Part shown: piece by piece, positions 47,720 to 56,968 of the stretch
Layout of the letters: every line of letters begins with the position of its first letter
Numbering within the stretch: position 1 is the first letter of the stretch
DNA from: Thiogranum longum
GTDB taxonomy: Bacteria; Pseudomonadota; Gammaproteobacteria; DSM-19610
Length of the DNA: 64,000 nt
Assembly (NCBI RefSeq): GCF_004339085.1
Contig: NZ_SMFX01000001.1
Span: 1,129,227-1,193,226 of the forward strand
Direction: 5' to 3'
Program-made: the position numbers and the translations under genes
The notes under the pieces: model-generated
Databases searched by the model: none
The model's input: the letters and a program-made list of their open reading frames with translations, nothing else
What the model was told of the DNA's origin: nothing

Positions 47720-47773
47720 GTAGACATTTTCTACATCGGGCGCTAGACTTGCAAGCAAGTAGTAACCGTCTAC
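47720..47773. promoter_or_regulatory. Paired TetR operator candidates GTAG-N7-CTAC
   Basis: GTAGACATTTTCTAC (47720-47734) and GTAGTAACCGTCTAC (47759-47773) share the 15-bp architecture GTAG-N7-CTAC, centre to centre 39 bases. Between them ACTTGC and GCAAGT (47747-47752, 47755-47760) make a further short dyad. They lie between the divergent TetR gene and the exported-protein gene, so the regulator probably represses both itself and its neighbour. Confidence 0.55.
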
Positions 47774-47798
47774 ATCAAAAGAATCGGGGGACGTTGTG

Positions 47799-49067
47799 AT
47801 GCGCCACTACTGTATATGGTTGTTCGCCTGTTGTCTGGGTGGAGCGGGTCTGGCCACAGGAACGGTTGCCATGGCGCAGTCCGGTGCGATATCGGTTTCG
47901 GGTTGCAGGTCAGCTGATGCGCTGGCGGTTATGTCCGCCGACAAACTGCCGGCTTTGCTCGGCACACCGGTAAACCGGATCGGTTTGCTGAGTTATCGTG
48001 AGAAACAACTATCCCCGATACGATTGCAAATAGACCAACGTGATGGTGACGGACGCTATCTGCTGGACGACAAACCTGAGCCAGGCCGCCAGCTACCGGT
48101 GTTGGGGCCGAATGATGAAATCGTTTTCAGGCTGGCTGATCGCGGCACCAGGTACCCGGCAAACACACCGAACAGCGGCGAAGGGGCACTGGTCGAGATC
48201 GAGGTCATCGATGCAATGGGCGGGCCGTCAGGCTGGGTCTACGCTGTGCTGTCCAGCCCTGTAAGGGGTGTATCGGGTAACAATCATATGACTTACGAGA
48301 CAGCAGCAGACCGTGTCGAAAGCGGTATTTACAAAATCGGCTTTTCCCCTCAACACCCGTTCATAATCGACAGCTTCCAGTGGAGAACCCCAGCCGGTGA
48401 CTGGACGCCGAACCTGCTTGATACCATGAAGATCCGCCACCAGGGGAAGATGTTCGGTTTCATTTCGTTCAGACGCACGACAAGGGACTACAGTTCTCGC
48501 CTGACCCGGGTCAAGGTCGGACCGCTACGCGTGATACGGCGTACGGAAAACCGCGTTCGCATCATGTGGAAACTGAAAACCCCGACACTGTATATCGACT
48601 ACATAATGATGCCGGACAGCTTTGTCATGGATACCATCGTAAATATACCGTTTAACCTGGGGCTCTTTTTCAGTGACGTTGAAACACTGACCACGGTCGA
48701 CTGGCGCAATGATCCGGCACTACCGGAACAGGTGATTCGTTCGCCGTACACCACGTCCAGCCTGCGTGTGGATGGGCAGATGTCTGCTGAAGAATCCCGC
48801 TTCAATACGATCAACGGTACGCACCTGTCAGTACACAGTGACTATGGTTCTGTTTCTCTTGGGCTGGATATTCCCGAGGATTTTTCCATTCAGCCGTGGT
48901 TATATTTGCGCGACAGAATGGATGTTGTTGACCCGCCGGAAAATCAGCCGGGCCAGTTCGGCAATGTCGGGTACCGGACGACGGGTTGGGAGAGTATCGA
49001 TACTGAAGTACACCACCTGAAAATCACCACCTGCATGGCGGCGGCGGAAGCGGGAAGCGTCCGCTAA
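47799..49067 (+). CDS. Unrecognised exported protein, TetR-linked
   Basis: A 422-residue protein with a signal peptide (about 1-28, AMA cleavage). The mature protein is rich in predicted beta strand with no transmembrane segment and few Cys (one near residue 37 and one near the end, perhaps a disulfide). Stretches such as LPVLGPNDEIVFRLADRGTR near 105 and SFRRTTRDYSSRLTRVKVGPL are not from a family I know. It could be periplasmic or surface exposed. It is transcribed divergently from the TetR gene across the paired operators; a GTG directly before its ATG is an alternative start. Confidence 0.72.
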   Translation: MRHYCIWLFACCLGGAGLATGTVAMAQSGAISVSGCRSADALAVMSADKLPALLGTPVNRIGLLSYREKQLSPIRLQIDQRDGDGRYLLDDKPEPGRQLPVLGPNDEIVFRLADRGTRYPANTPNSGEGALVEIEVIDAMGGPSGWVYAVLSSPVRGVSGNNHMTYETAADRVESGIYKIGFSPQHPFIIDSFQWRTPAGDWTPNLLDTMKIRHQGKMFGFISFRRTTRDYSSRLTRVKVGPLRVIRRTENRVRIMWKLKTPTLYIDYIMMPDSFVMDTIVNIPFNLGLFFSDVETLTTVDWRNDPALPEQVIRSPYTTSSLRVDGQMSAEESRFNTINGTHLSVHSDYGSVSLGLDIPEDFSIQPWLYLRDRMDVVDPPENQPGQFGNVGYRTTGWESIDTEVHHLKITTCMAAAEAGSVR

Positions 49068-49222
49068 TGACCGGTATAGATTGAGCGGATTCCTGCGTGG
49101 CAGGCGACCTGTAGAGGCGTGTTATTAACGCGGCTGAAAAACAAACTGGCCAATCCGCGCTCCCGCAGGCTTCCAGACCTGGTGTAAATACCGCATAATC
49201 AAACGCTTTCTCACGTTTCGGA

Positions 49223-50080
49223 GTGGTAGCGGTGAAATTCGATATCGACGGGTTTCGGGCCTGGAAGCACAAGAAGGTAACCCTGTTGGGGATGTCGGGG
49301 GTCGGCAAGACCTACCTGTCGTCGCTGCTGTGCGGACACGACTGGTTCCATTATTCCGGTGATTACCGTATTGGTACCCGCTATCTTGACGAAGCGATTC
49401 TTGACCTGATCAAGCAGCAGGCCATGCAGGTGCCTTTCCTGAAAAACCTGTTGCGTCGCGACTGGATTTATATCCGTAACAACATCAAGGTCAATGACCT
49501 GGGGCCAGTGCTGAGTTTTGTCGGCAAGCTGGGTGATCCCGAACGGGGCGGTGTGCCACTGGATGAGTTCGTGCGTCGCCAGGCCGCGTATCACGATGCC
49601 GAGATTGCCGCCATGCGTGATGTGCCGGCTTTTATTCACAAGGCCCAGCAGATTTACGGCTACCCGCATTTTGTCAATGATGTAGGCGGCAGCCTGTGTG
49701 AGCTGGAGGAGCCTTCAGTGATCGACCTGTTGGTTGAGCACACGCTGATTCTCTATATCCAGGTAACGGACAAGGAAGAAGAGGCGAAGCTCATAGCGCG
49801 CGCGCAGAGTGATCCAAAGCCACTGTATTACCGTCCCGGGTTCCTCAGCGAGCAGCTGGATATCTACCTGGCGGAACAGGGGCTGGCGTATGCAGCAGAG
49901 ATGGATCCGGATGATTTTACCCGCTGGGTTTTCCCGCGCCTGTTTCATTCGCGAATTCCCCGTTATGAGGCGATTGCCAGACCGCACGGTTATACCGTGA
50001 CTTCACAGGAAGTCGCGCAGGTGCGTGATGAGAAGGATTTCCTCAACCTCCTGGAAACCGTTATCGAACGTACGGACTGA
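49223..50080 (+). CDS. Unrecognised P-loop ATPase / kinase-like protein
   Basis: A 285-residue cytoplasmic protein. Walker A is GMSGVGKT at residues 23-30, followed by a WFHYSGDYRIGTRYLDEAI segment that resembles the nucleotide/shikimate-kinase region after the P-loop. A hydrophobic LILYIQV strand near 173-179 is in a typical Walker B place, but without a clear Asp. I do not recognise the family. Start is GTG at 49223 or GTG at 49232; neither has a strong ribosome-binding site. It ends 6 bases before metA, so the two are one operon. Confidence 0.78.
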   Translation: MVAVKFDIDGFRAWKHKKVTLLGMSGVGKTYLSSLLCGHDWFHYSGDYRIGTRYLDEAILDLIKQQAMQVPFLKNLLRRDWIYIRNNIKVNDLGPVLSFVGKLGDPERGGVPLDEFVRRQAAYHDAEIAAMRDVPAFIHKAQQIYGYPHFVNDVGGSLCELEEPSVIDLLVEHTLILYIQVTDKEEEAKLIARAQSDPKPLYYRPGFLSEQLDIYLAEQGLAYAAEMDPDDFTRWVFPRLFHSRIPRYEAIARPHGYTVTSQEVAQVRDEKDFLNLLETVIERTD

Positions 50081-50086
50081 CGCATC

Positions 50087-51157
50087 ATGCCACTGGTTGC
50101 CCACAATGAATTGCCGACCTTCAAGCGCCTCAAGCAGGAAGGAACGCGCGTGCTCGCACCAAACCGTGCGTCACAGCAGGATATTCGTGAACTGCACATC
50201 GGTTTGCTGAACATGATGCCCGATGCGGCACTGGCGGCGACCGAACGACAGTTCTTTCGCCTGGTCGGTGAAAGTAACCCGATTGCCCAGTTTTATGTGC
50301 ATCCCTTTACCCTGCCGGAACTGGAGCGCGGCAAAGAGGCGCAGGCATACATCGACGCCTATTACGAGCCGTTCGAAAAAATCCGGGATGAAGGGCTGGA
50401 TGCACTGATTATCACCGGCGCCAATGTGGTCGGCCCCCGGCTGGGAGATCAGCCATTCTGGGAGCCGTTGAAGGCGGTTGTGGACTGGTCGTTTGAGCAT
50501 GTTACTTCAACATTGTGTTCCTGCCTGGCAACCCATGCCGTATTGCAGTTCCGGCATAACAAGGTACGCGTCCCGCAGGATGACAAGGTCTGGGGTGTGT
50601 TTCCGCACCGCGTGGTAGACAAGCTGCACCCGCTGGTCAATGACGTCAACACGCGTTTCGATGTCCCGCATTCTCGCTGGAATGCAGTGACACCGGAACA
50701 GTTTCGTGACGCCGGTCTGCATGTACTGGTGGAGAGTGAAGTAGGCGTACACCTTGCGACCAGCGCGGATGGATTGCGTGTTGTATTTTTCCAGGGGCAT
50801 CCCGAGTACGACACCGTCTCGTTGCTGAAAGAATACAAACGAGAGGTATTCCTGTGGTTAGGTGGTCAGCGCGATGGCTATCCCCCATTCCCGGCCAATT
50901 ATCTCGGTCCACGTGCACAGGCTGTACTGAACGAGTACCGGCTTCGGCTGGACGCAGTGCGCAGGGAAAATATGGACAGGCCGGATTTCCCCGAGGCGCA
51001 ACTGGTCAGCCTGCTGGATAACACCTGGCACGATACTGCGGAAGCCGTGGTCGGTAACTGGATAGGGCTGGTCTACCAGGTGACCCACAGTGACCGCAGG
51101 ATGCCCTTCATGGAGGGTGTCGATCCCGGGGACCCGCTCGGGTTGTACAGCGACTGA
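50087..51157 (+). CDS. metA: Homoserine O-acyltransferase MetA (predicted succinyl-CoA type)
   Basis: First committed step of methionine synthesis, acylating homoserine. The 356 residues match the MetA/HTS family: nucleophile Cys146 in the SCLATHAVLQ stretch, and the His238 and Glu240 pair in FFQGHPEYD. Residue 111 is Gly (ITGANV), which in this family goes with succinyl-CoA; Glu there goes with acetyl-CoA. It is about 45 residues longer than E. coli MetA, with a C-terminal extension. It lies 6 bases after the P-loop ATPase gene. Confidence 0.92.
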   Translation: MPLVAHNELPTFKRLKQEGTRVLAPNRASQQDIRELHIGLLNMMPDAALAATERQFFRLVGESNPIAQFYVHPFTLPELERGKEAQAYIDAYYEPFEKIRDEGLDALIITGANVVGPRLGDQPFWEPLKAVVDWSFEHVTSTLCSCLATHAVLQFRHNKVRVPQDDKVWGVFPHRVVDKLHPLVNDVNTRFDVPHSRWNAVTPEQFRDAGLHVLVESEVGVHLATSADGLRVVFFQGHPEYDTVSLLKEYKREVFLWLGGQRDGYPPFPANYLGPRAQAVLNEYRLRLDAVRRENMDRPDFPEAQLVSLLDNTWHDTAEAVVGNWIGLVYQVTHSDRRMPFMEGVDPGDPLGLYSD

Positions 51158-51226
51158 GAAGCTGGTTTCAGGCATTGGTCGCATACCCGATGTCTGTGCA
51201 CCCGTTTTACTTGCATTCATTCTGTT

Positions 51227-51293
51227 CCCGGTCTAAAACTCTGGTTAGAAACCCGGTCTAACCCATGGAGTTGGCGTAACTCTTGCCTATAGT
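51227..51293 (+). promoter_or_regulatory. sucA promoter region with direct repeats
   Basis: CCCGGTCTAA occurs at 51227-51236 and 51252-51261, 25 bases apart. Between and overlapping them GGTTAGA (51243-51249) and TCTAACC (51257-51263) form an inverted pair. A TATAGT -10 candidate is at 51288-51293, with only a weak -35 at the expected place. This fits a promoter controlled by a regulator that binds the repeats. Confidence 0.5.
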
Positions 51294-51340
51294 TAACAAG
51301 TGTCGGAAAGCCGTCGCTCAACTGGCAGGGACAACCAAGA

Positions 51341-54211
51341 ATGGATGACATCACCCGGCCCAAGGGCTTGCTGGAGTTCTGGGAAGATTCGCAACTCGCG
51401 GGTCACAATGCGGCGTACCTCGAAGATCTCTACGAGCGTTATTTGACGGATCCGGCCAATGTGCCTGAGCAGTGGCGGACCTTCTTCCAGACGCTGCCAC
51501 GGGTCAACGGTCACGGTGCCGAGCCGTCACACTCGACCATTCGTGAAACGTTCCGTGCCATGACGCGGCAGCCGTTTGCAGTACGCCGTTCTGAGCCCTG
51601 CAAGCCGGGCGCCCCCGTGCATGAAGAAAAGCAGATCCGCGTCCTGCAGCTGATCAACGCATTCCGCTTCCGTGCGCACCAGGTTGCCGATATTGACCCG
51701 TTGGGTTTGCGCGAGAAACCGGATCTTGCAGAACTGACACCTGAATTCCATGGCCTTGCCGAGGCTGACCTCGATACCCTGTTCGATACCGGTTCCCTGG
51801 CCATTGGCGAGCGTGCCACCCTGCGCGATATCGTCACGAAGCTCCATGAAATCTACTGTGGCAGCATCGGTGCCGAATACATGCATATTACCGAAACGCA
51901 GGAAAAACGCTGGATACAGGAGCGTATCGAGCGCGCGGGAGGGCGCGCGTCGCTTGAGGCCGAGGCGCGACTGCATATCCTGCAACGCCTGACGGCTGCA
52001 GAAGGGCTTGAGCGTTACCTGCATACCCGCTATGTCGGGCAGAAACGTTTTTCGCTGGAAGGTGGCGATTCACTGATTCCGTTACTCGATGAATTGATCC
52101 GGCGTGGCGCCACACATGGTGTTAAGGAAGCCAGTATCGGCATGGCACACCGTGGTCGCCTCAATGTGTTGATCAATATTGTGGGCAAAACAGCTGCCGA
52201 GCTGTTTGAAGAGTTCGAAGGCAAGGCCGGAAAACATTTTAACGGTTCTGGCGATGTAAAATATCACCAGGGTTTCTCGTCAGATCTGCGAACCGAAAAC
52301 GGCAGGGTGCATGTCAATCTCGCCTTCAACCCTTCCCACCTGGAAATTGTCGGACCAGTGGTAGAGGGTTCAGTGCGCGCACGCCAGCAACGTAGTGGCG
52401 ATGATGAAGGCCGTCGTGTTGTCCCGATCCTGATTCATGGCGATGCAGCATTTGCCGGGCAGGGCGTGGTGATGGAAACCATCAACATGTCACAGTCTCG
52501 CGGGTATTCCACCAAGGGAACCGTGCACATCGTTGTCAATAACCAGATCGGTTTTACCACCAGTAGTCAGAAGGATGCGCGCTCAACCCTGTACTGCACG
52601 GATATTGCCAAGATGGTCAATGCACCTATTCTTCACGTTAACGGTGATGACCCGGATGCCGTTATTAGCGTGACACAACTGGCACTGGACTACCGGATGA
52701 ATTTCCACAAGGACGTGGTGATTGACCTCGTATGCTACCGCCGTCATGGCCACAGCGAAGCCGATGAACCGACGGCGACCCAGCCTGTAATGTACGCGGC
52801 CATTCGCGATCACAAAACACCGCGCGCACTTTATGCGGAACGCCTGGTAAAAGAGGGCGTGTGTCACGAAACTGTTCCGAAACAGATAATGGATGCCTGT
52901 CGTGATCGTCTTGACCGCGGTGAGACAGCCGTAGACGGACTGATGACCAGGGAAGAAGCCCGTTACCCCTGGGCGGTAGACTGGGAGCCTTACCTGGCGC
53001 AGGCCTGTACTGCATTTCTGGACACCACCGTTTCCATTGAACGATTGCGCCAGTTGTGGCGCAGCCTGGATCATATGCCGGATGGTTTTGAGCTGAACCC
53101 GAACGTGGGCAAGATTATCAGTAACCGGCGCAAAATGGCGGCCGGTGCCTTGCCGATAGACTGGGGCTTCGCGGAAACGCTGGCCTACGCCTCGCTGGTG
53201 GACGAAGGTTACCCGGTGCGACTGTCCGGGCAGGACAGCGGGCGCGGCACGTTTTTCCATCGTCATGCAGTATTGTATTGTCAGAAAGATGGTTCGGCTT
53301 ATATTCCACTGCGTAATATCCGTGAAGGACAGGCTAATTTTCTGGTTATAAATTCACTGTTGTCGGAAGAGGCTGTGCTGGCTTTCGAGTATGGTTATGC
53401 AACCACTGACCCGAATACACTGGTGATCTGGGAAGCACAGTTCGGTGACTTTGCCAACAATGCACAGGTTGTCATCGACCAGTTCATCAGCGCCGGTGAA
53501 CAAAAATGGAACCGGCTTTGCGGCCTTGTCATGCTGTTACCGCACGGTTTGGAAGGCCAGGGGCCGGAACATTCTTCGGCACGCCTGGAGCGTTACCTGC
53601 AGCTGTGTGCCGAGCACAACATGCAGGTTTGCGTACCAACCACACCGGCCCAGATTTTCCATCTTTTACGCCGCCAGATTATGCTCGAATGCCGCAAGCC
53701 ACTTGTAGTCATGTCGCCCAAAAGCCTGTTGCGGCACCGTCTTGCGGTCAGCACCCTGGAAGATCTCAGTGAAGGGGACTTCCAGCCTGTGATCCCCGAG
53801 GTGGATGAGTTGTCCGATAGTACGGTCAGGCGTGTCGTGTTGTGCAGCGGCAAGGTGTACTACGAGCTGCTGGAAAAACGCCGCGAGCAGAAAATCAAGG
53901 ATATCGCCATACTGCGTGTCGAGCGTTTATACCCGTTCCCCAAGGCGCAATTGCATAAACAGCTGGAGCGATACCCGAATGCGAATGAAATTATCTGGTG
54001 CCAGGAAGAGCCACAAAATCAGGGTGCATGGTTCTCGATTAAACATCACCTGGATGCAACGCTGCCGGACCCCTCGCGATTACGCTATATCGGGCGACCA
54101 TTTTCAGCCGCACCTGCGGTCGGATATGCCTGGTTGCATTTGCAGCAGCAGCACAAGCTTGTATCAGAAGCGCTTGGATCTGATCCCGTTCTTAAACAAA
54201 CCGATACCTGA
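51341..54211 (+). CDS. sucA: 2-oxoglutarate dehydrogenase E1 component
   Basis: Thiamine-diphosphate-dependent decarboxylase of the TCA cycle, E1 of the 2-oxoglutarate dehydrogenase complex. The 956 residues include the N-terminal E2-binding helix ([20 protein letters not shown]), the THDP-binding stretch starting [11 protein letters not shown] near 367, [10 protein letters not shown], and the C-terminal transketolase-like domain. Length equals the family norm. Its upstream gap of 183 bases holds the promoter and repeats; sucB follows 11 bases after. Confidence 0.97.
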   Translation: MDDITRPKGLLEFWEDSQLAGHNAAYLEDLYERYLTDPANVPEQWRTFFQTLPRVNGHGAEPSHSTIRETFRAMTRQPFAVRRSEPCKPGAPVHEEKQIRVLQLINAFRFRAHQVADIDPLGLREKPDLAELTPEFHGLAEADLDTLFDTGSLAIGERATLRDIVTKLHEIYCGSIGAEYMHITETQEKRWIQERIERAGGRASLEAEARLHILQRLTAAEGLERYLHTRYVGQKRFSLEGGDSLIPLLDELIRRGATHGVKEASIGMAHRGRLNVLINIVGKTAAELFEEFEGKAGKHFNGSGDVKYHQGFSSDLRTENGRVHVNLAFNPSHLEIVGPVVEGSVRARQQRSGDDEGRRVVPILIHGDAAFAGQGVVMETINMSQSRGYSTKGTVHIVVNNQIGFTTSSQKDARSTLYCTDIAKMVNAPILHVNGDDPDAVISVTQLALDYRMNFHKDVVIDLVCYRRHGHSEADEPTATQPVMYAAIRDHKTPRALYAERLVKEGVCHETVPKQIMDACRDRLDRGETAVDGLMTREEARYPWAVDWEPYLAQACTAFLDTTVSIERLRQLWRSLDHMPDGFELNPNVGKIISNRRKMAAGALPIDWGFAETLAYASLVDEGYPVRLSGQDSGRGTFFHRHAVLYCQKDGSAYIPLRNIREGQANFLVINSLLSEEAVLAFEYGYATTDPNTLVIWEAQFGDFANNAQVVIDQFISAGEQKWNRLCGLVMLLPHGLEGQGPEHSSARLERYLQLCAEHNMQVCVPTTPAQIFHLLRRQIMLECRKPLVVMSPKSLLRHRLAVSTLEDLSEGDFQPVIPEVDELSDSTVRRVVLCSGKVYYELLEKRREQKIKDIAILRVERLYPFPKAQLHKQLERYPNANEIIWCQEEPQNQGAWFSIKHHLDATLPDPSRLRYIGRPFSAAPAVGYAWLHLQQQHKLVSEALGSDPVLKQTDT

Positions 54212-54222
54212 AGGGATACGTG

Positions 54223-55461
54223 ATGTCGATTGAACTCAAGGTTCCTGTTTTCCCCGAATCCGTTGCGGATGGAACCATTTTGTCGTGGAACAAAAAACCC
54301 GGCGATACGGTGAAGCGGGATGAGTCGCTGGTAGATATTGAAACAGACAAGGTGGTGTTTGAAGTCCCGGCGCCAAAAGAGGGTGTACTTGAAGAAATCC
54401 TTGAAGATGCCGGTGCGGTAGTCACTTCCGGACAGGTAATCGGGCGCATGCGTGAGGAAGCGGCACAGGATGTTGCGGATATGCCGGAAACTGCCGGAGT
54501 GACTGCTACAGCTGAACAGGACGAAATGCCATTCGCAACACCGGCGGCGAGAAAGCTGATTGAGGAGAACGGGCTGGATATCCACTCCATCCCTGCCACC
54601 GGCAGCGGTCACCGCATTCTCAAGGAAGACGTGCTGGCGGCGCTGGAGCAGGCACCTGAGCCAGACCGGAAAACTCCGGCTGAAAATTCTGTTCAGGTTG
54701 CTTCGGCAGACCAGACACCTGCGCTTGCTCGCAGTGAAGAACCCGCTGCGATAAACGCAGACCGTCCGGAGCAGCGCGTACCGATGACGCGCCTGCGAGC
54801 GCGTATCGCCGAACGCCTTCTGGAAGCACAACACAATGCAGCGATGCTGACGACCTTTAACGAGGTCAACATGCAGCCGGTCATGGACCTGCGTGCCCGC
54901 CACCGGGATGCCTTTGAGAAACGCTACGGGGTTCGTCTCGGTTTCATGTCATTCTTTGTCAAGGCGGCCATCGAGGGACTGCGTCGTTTTCCCGAGCTCA
55001 ATGCGTCGATTGACGGAACAGATATCGTCTATCACGGATTTTTCGATATTGGTGTTGCAGTATCATCGCCACGTGGCCTGGTCGTGCCCGTACTGCGTGA
55101 TGCCGACCGTATGGCCATGGCGGATGTCGAGATACAGATACGTGACTATGCGGGCAAGGCACGGGATGGCTCCCTGTCGCTGGAAGATATTACCGGTGGA
55201 ACCTTTACCCTGACCAATGGTGGTGTATTCGGATCATTGTTATCAACACCCATTCTGAACCCGCCCCAAAGTGGCATACTTGGACTGCACAAGATCCAGG
55301 ATCGACCCGTGGCAGAGGATGGCGAGGTCGTTATCCGGCCAATGATGAATATTGCACTCTCCTATGATCACCGGCTGGTTGACGGGCGTGAAGCCGTTCA
55401 GTTCCTGGTGACGATCAAGGATATGCTTGAGGACCCGGCACGGCTGATGCTGGGTGTGTGA
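54223..55461 (+). CDS. sucB: 2-oxoglutarate dehydrogenase E2 (dihydrolipoyl succinyltransferase)
   Basis: Core acyltransferase of the complex. The 412 residues start with one lipoyl domain, lipoyl-Lys43 in the [11 protein letters not shown] motif, then a Pro/Ala/Glu linker, a peripheral-subunit-binding domain ([20 protein letters not shown]), a second linker and the catalytic domain with [13 protein letters not shown] near 380-392 (His and Asp). GTG directly precedes the ATG at 54223; ATG is preferred. It is followed 5 bases later by lpd. Confidence 0.96.
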   Translation: MSIELKVPVFPESVADGTILSWNKKPGDTVKRDESLVDIETDKVVFEVPAPKEGVLEEILEDAGAVVTSGQVIGRMREEAAQDVADMPETAGVTATAEQDEMPFATPAARKLIEENGLDIHSIPATGSGHRILKEDVLAALEQAPEPDRKTPAENSVQVASADQTPALARSEEPAAINADRPEQRVPMTRLRARIAERLLEAQHNAAMLTTFNEVNMQPVMDLRARHRDAFEKRYGVRLGFMSFFVKAAIEGLRRFPELNASIDGTDIVYHGFFDIGVAVSSPRGLVVPVLRDADRMAMADVEIQIRDYAGKARDGSLSLEDITGGTFTLTNGGVFGSLLSTPILNPPQSGILGLHKIQDRPVAEDGEVVIRPMMNIALSYDHRLVDGREAVQFLVTIKDMLEDPARLMLGV

Positions 55462-55466
55462 ACTGA

Positions 55467-56918
55467 ATGTCGAATGAATACCAGGTCATAGTCGTGGGTG
55501 CGGGGCCGGCCGGTTACGTGGCCGCGATTCGCTGCGCGCAACTCGGCTTGAAAACAGCCTGTATCGATGACTGGACTGATACGGACGGAAAGCCTGCACT
55601 GGGTGGAACCTGCCTCAATGTCGGTTGCATTCCCTCCAAGGCACTGCTTGAGTCCTCGGAGCAGTATGCACATGCCCGGCAGGGGCTGGATGCACATGGC
55701 ATCAACGTGACGGGTGTCAGTCTTGACCTCGATGTCATGATGCAGCGTAAACAGCAGGTAGTGCATGAACTGACCCAGGGCATTGCGCAGTTATTCAGGG
55801 CCAACGGTGTGACACACATACAGGGACGTGCACAGCTTGGTGCAGACCGTGAAGTCCTGGTTCGGCAGGGTGAAGATGAAATATCGCTGCGTGCCGGGCA
55901 TATCATTCTGGCCCCTGGTTCTTCACCGGTACAGTTACCCGGTATTACGCATGACGGAAAATACATTGTTGACTCCTCCGACGCACTGGCATTCGATAAC
56001 GTCCCGGCGAGACTGGGTATTATAGGCGCCGGTGTTATCGGGCTCGAGCTGGGCAGTGTATGGAAACGTCTTGGTAGTGAGCAGGTTGTATTGCTGGAGG
56101 CGCAGGACAGTTTCCTGCCTGTTGCAGACGAACAGGTGGCAACACAGGCGCTGCGCAGTTTCACCGGGCAGGGCCTGGATATACGGCTGGGCAGTCGTGT
56201 GACAGCCTGTGCAGTGAAAAATGATAAAGTGGAACTGGAGTATCAGGATGCGGATGGCGAACATTCCATGCAGTTCGATCGACTCGTCGTTGCCGTAGGG
56301 CGTCACCCCAACACAGAAAACCTGGCTTCGGATGAATCCGGCCTGTTGTTCGATGAATGGGGTTTTATCCATGTAGACGAACGGTGTTCGACCAATCTCC
56401 CGGGTGTGTGGGCAATCGGTGATGCAGTGCGGGGCCCGATGCTGGCGCATAAGGGGTCGGAAGAAGGCCTGATGGTTGCCGAACAGATTTCCGGCCAGGT
56501 AGGGCACATTGACTACAATACCATTCCCTCGGTGATCTACACCCTGCCGGAGATTGCCTGGGTCGGGCAGACCGAGCAGGCACTTCGTGCCCTGGGTGTG
56601 GCTTATCGCAGCGGATTGTTCCCGTTTGCCGCCAATGGACGGGCACGCGCAATGGGTCATACGGAAGGATTTATCAAGCTACTGGCGGATGAAAAGACCG
56701 ACCGTCTGCTGGGGGTGCACGCCATCGGGGCACAGGCTTCGGAGCTGGTTGCCGAAGCGGTCATAACCATGCAATTGGGTGGTAGTGCGGAAGACATTGC
56801 ATTAATGGTGTTTGCACACCCGACACTGTCGGAGTCATTCCACGAGGCGGCGCTTGCATTGCACGGGCGTGCGCTCCACATTGCCCCGGTACGGGGCAGG
56901 AAACAGAAAAAAAGCTGA
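55467..56918 (+). CDS. lpdA: Dihydrolipoyl dehydrogenase
   Basis: FAD-dependent E3 that reoxidises lipoamide to produce NADH. The 483 residues show the FAD-binding VVGAGPAGYVAAI near 10-22, the redox disulfide GGTCLNVGCIPSK (Cys49 and Cys54), the NAD-binding GAGVIGLELG near 190-199, and the C-terminal HPTLSESFHEA (His/Glu). Located directly after sucB, so it is the complex's own E3 and completes a sucAB-lpd operon. Confidence 0.95.
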   Translation: MSNEYQVIVVGAGPAGYVAAIRCAQLGLKTACIDDWTDTDGKPALGGTCLNVGCIPSKALLESSEQYAHARQGLDAHGINVTGVSLDLDVMMQRKQQVVHELTQGIAQLFRANGVTHIQGRAQLGADREVLVRQGEDEISLRAGHIILAPGSSPVQLPGITHDGKYIVDSSDALAFDNVPARLGIIGAGVIGLELGSVWKRLGSEQVVLLEAQDSFLPVADEQVATQALRSFTGQGLDIRLGSRVTACAVKNDKVELEYQDADGEHSMQFDRLVVAVGRHPNTENLASDESGLLFDEWGFIHVDERCSTNLPGVWAIGDAVRGPMLAHKGSEEGLMVAEQISGQVGHIDYNTIPSVIYTLPEIAWVGQTEQALRALGVAYRSGLFPFAANGRARAMGHTEGFIKLLADEKTDRLLGVHAIGAQASELVAEAVITMQLGGSAEDIALMVFAHPTLSESFHEAALALHGRALHIAPVRGRKQKKS

Positions 56919-56968
56919 TAAGGCCACAGGGATTCGCGCGGGTACGGGGTTTCTGGGAGAATCCCGTC

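Noticed and set aside
49068-49222. Possible SAM riboswitch before the ATPase-metA operon
   Set aside because: There are paired segments (GCGGATT 49085-49091 with AATCCGC 49152-49158), but no known SAM-riboswitch core could be identified and stems are short; a covariance-model search (SAM-I, II, IV) would decide.
52583-53266. A 227-codon minus-strand open frame
   Set aside because: Antisense to sucA, which is intact and full length.
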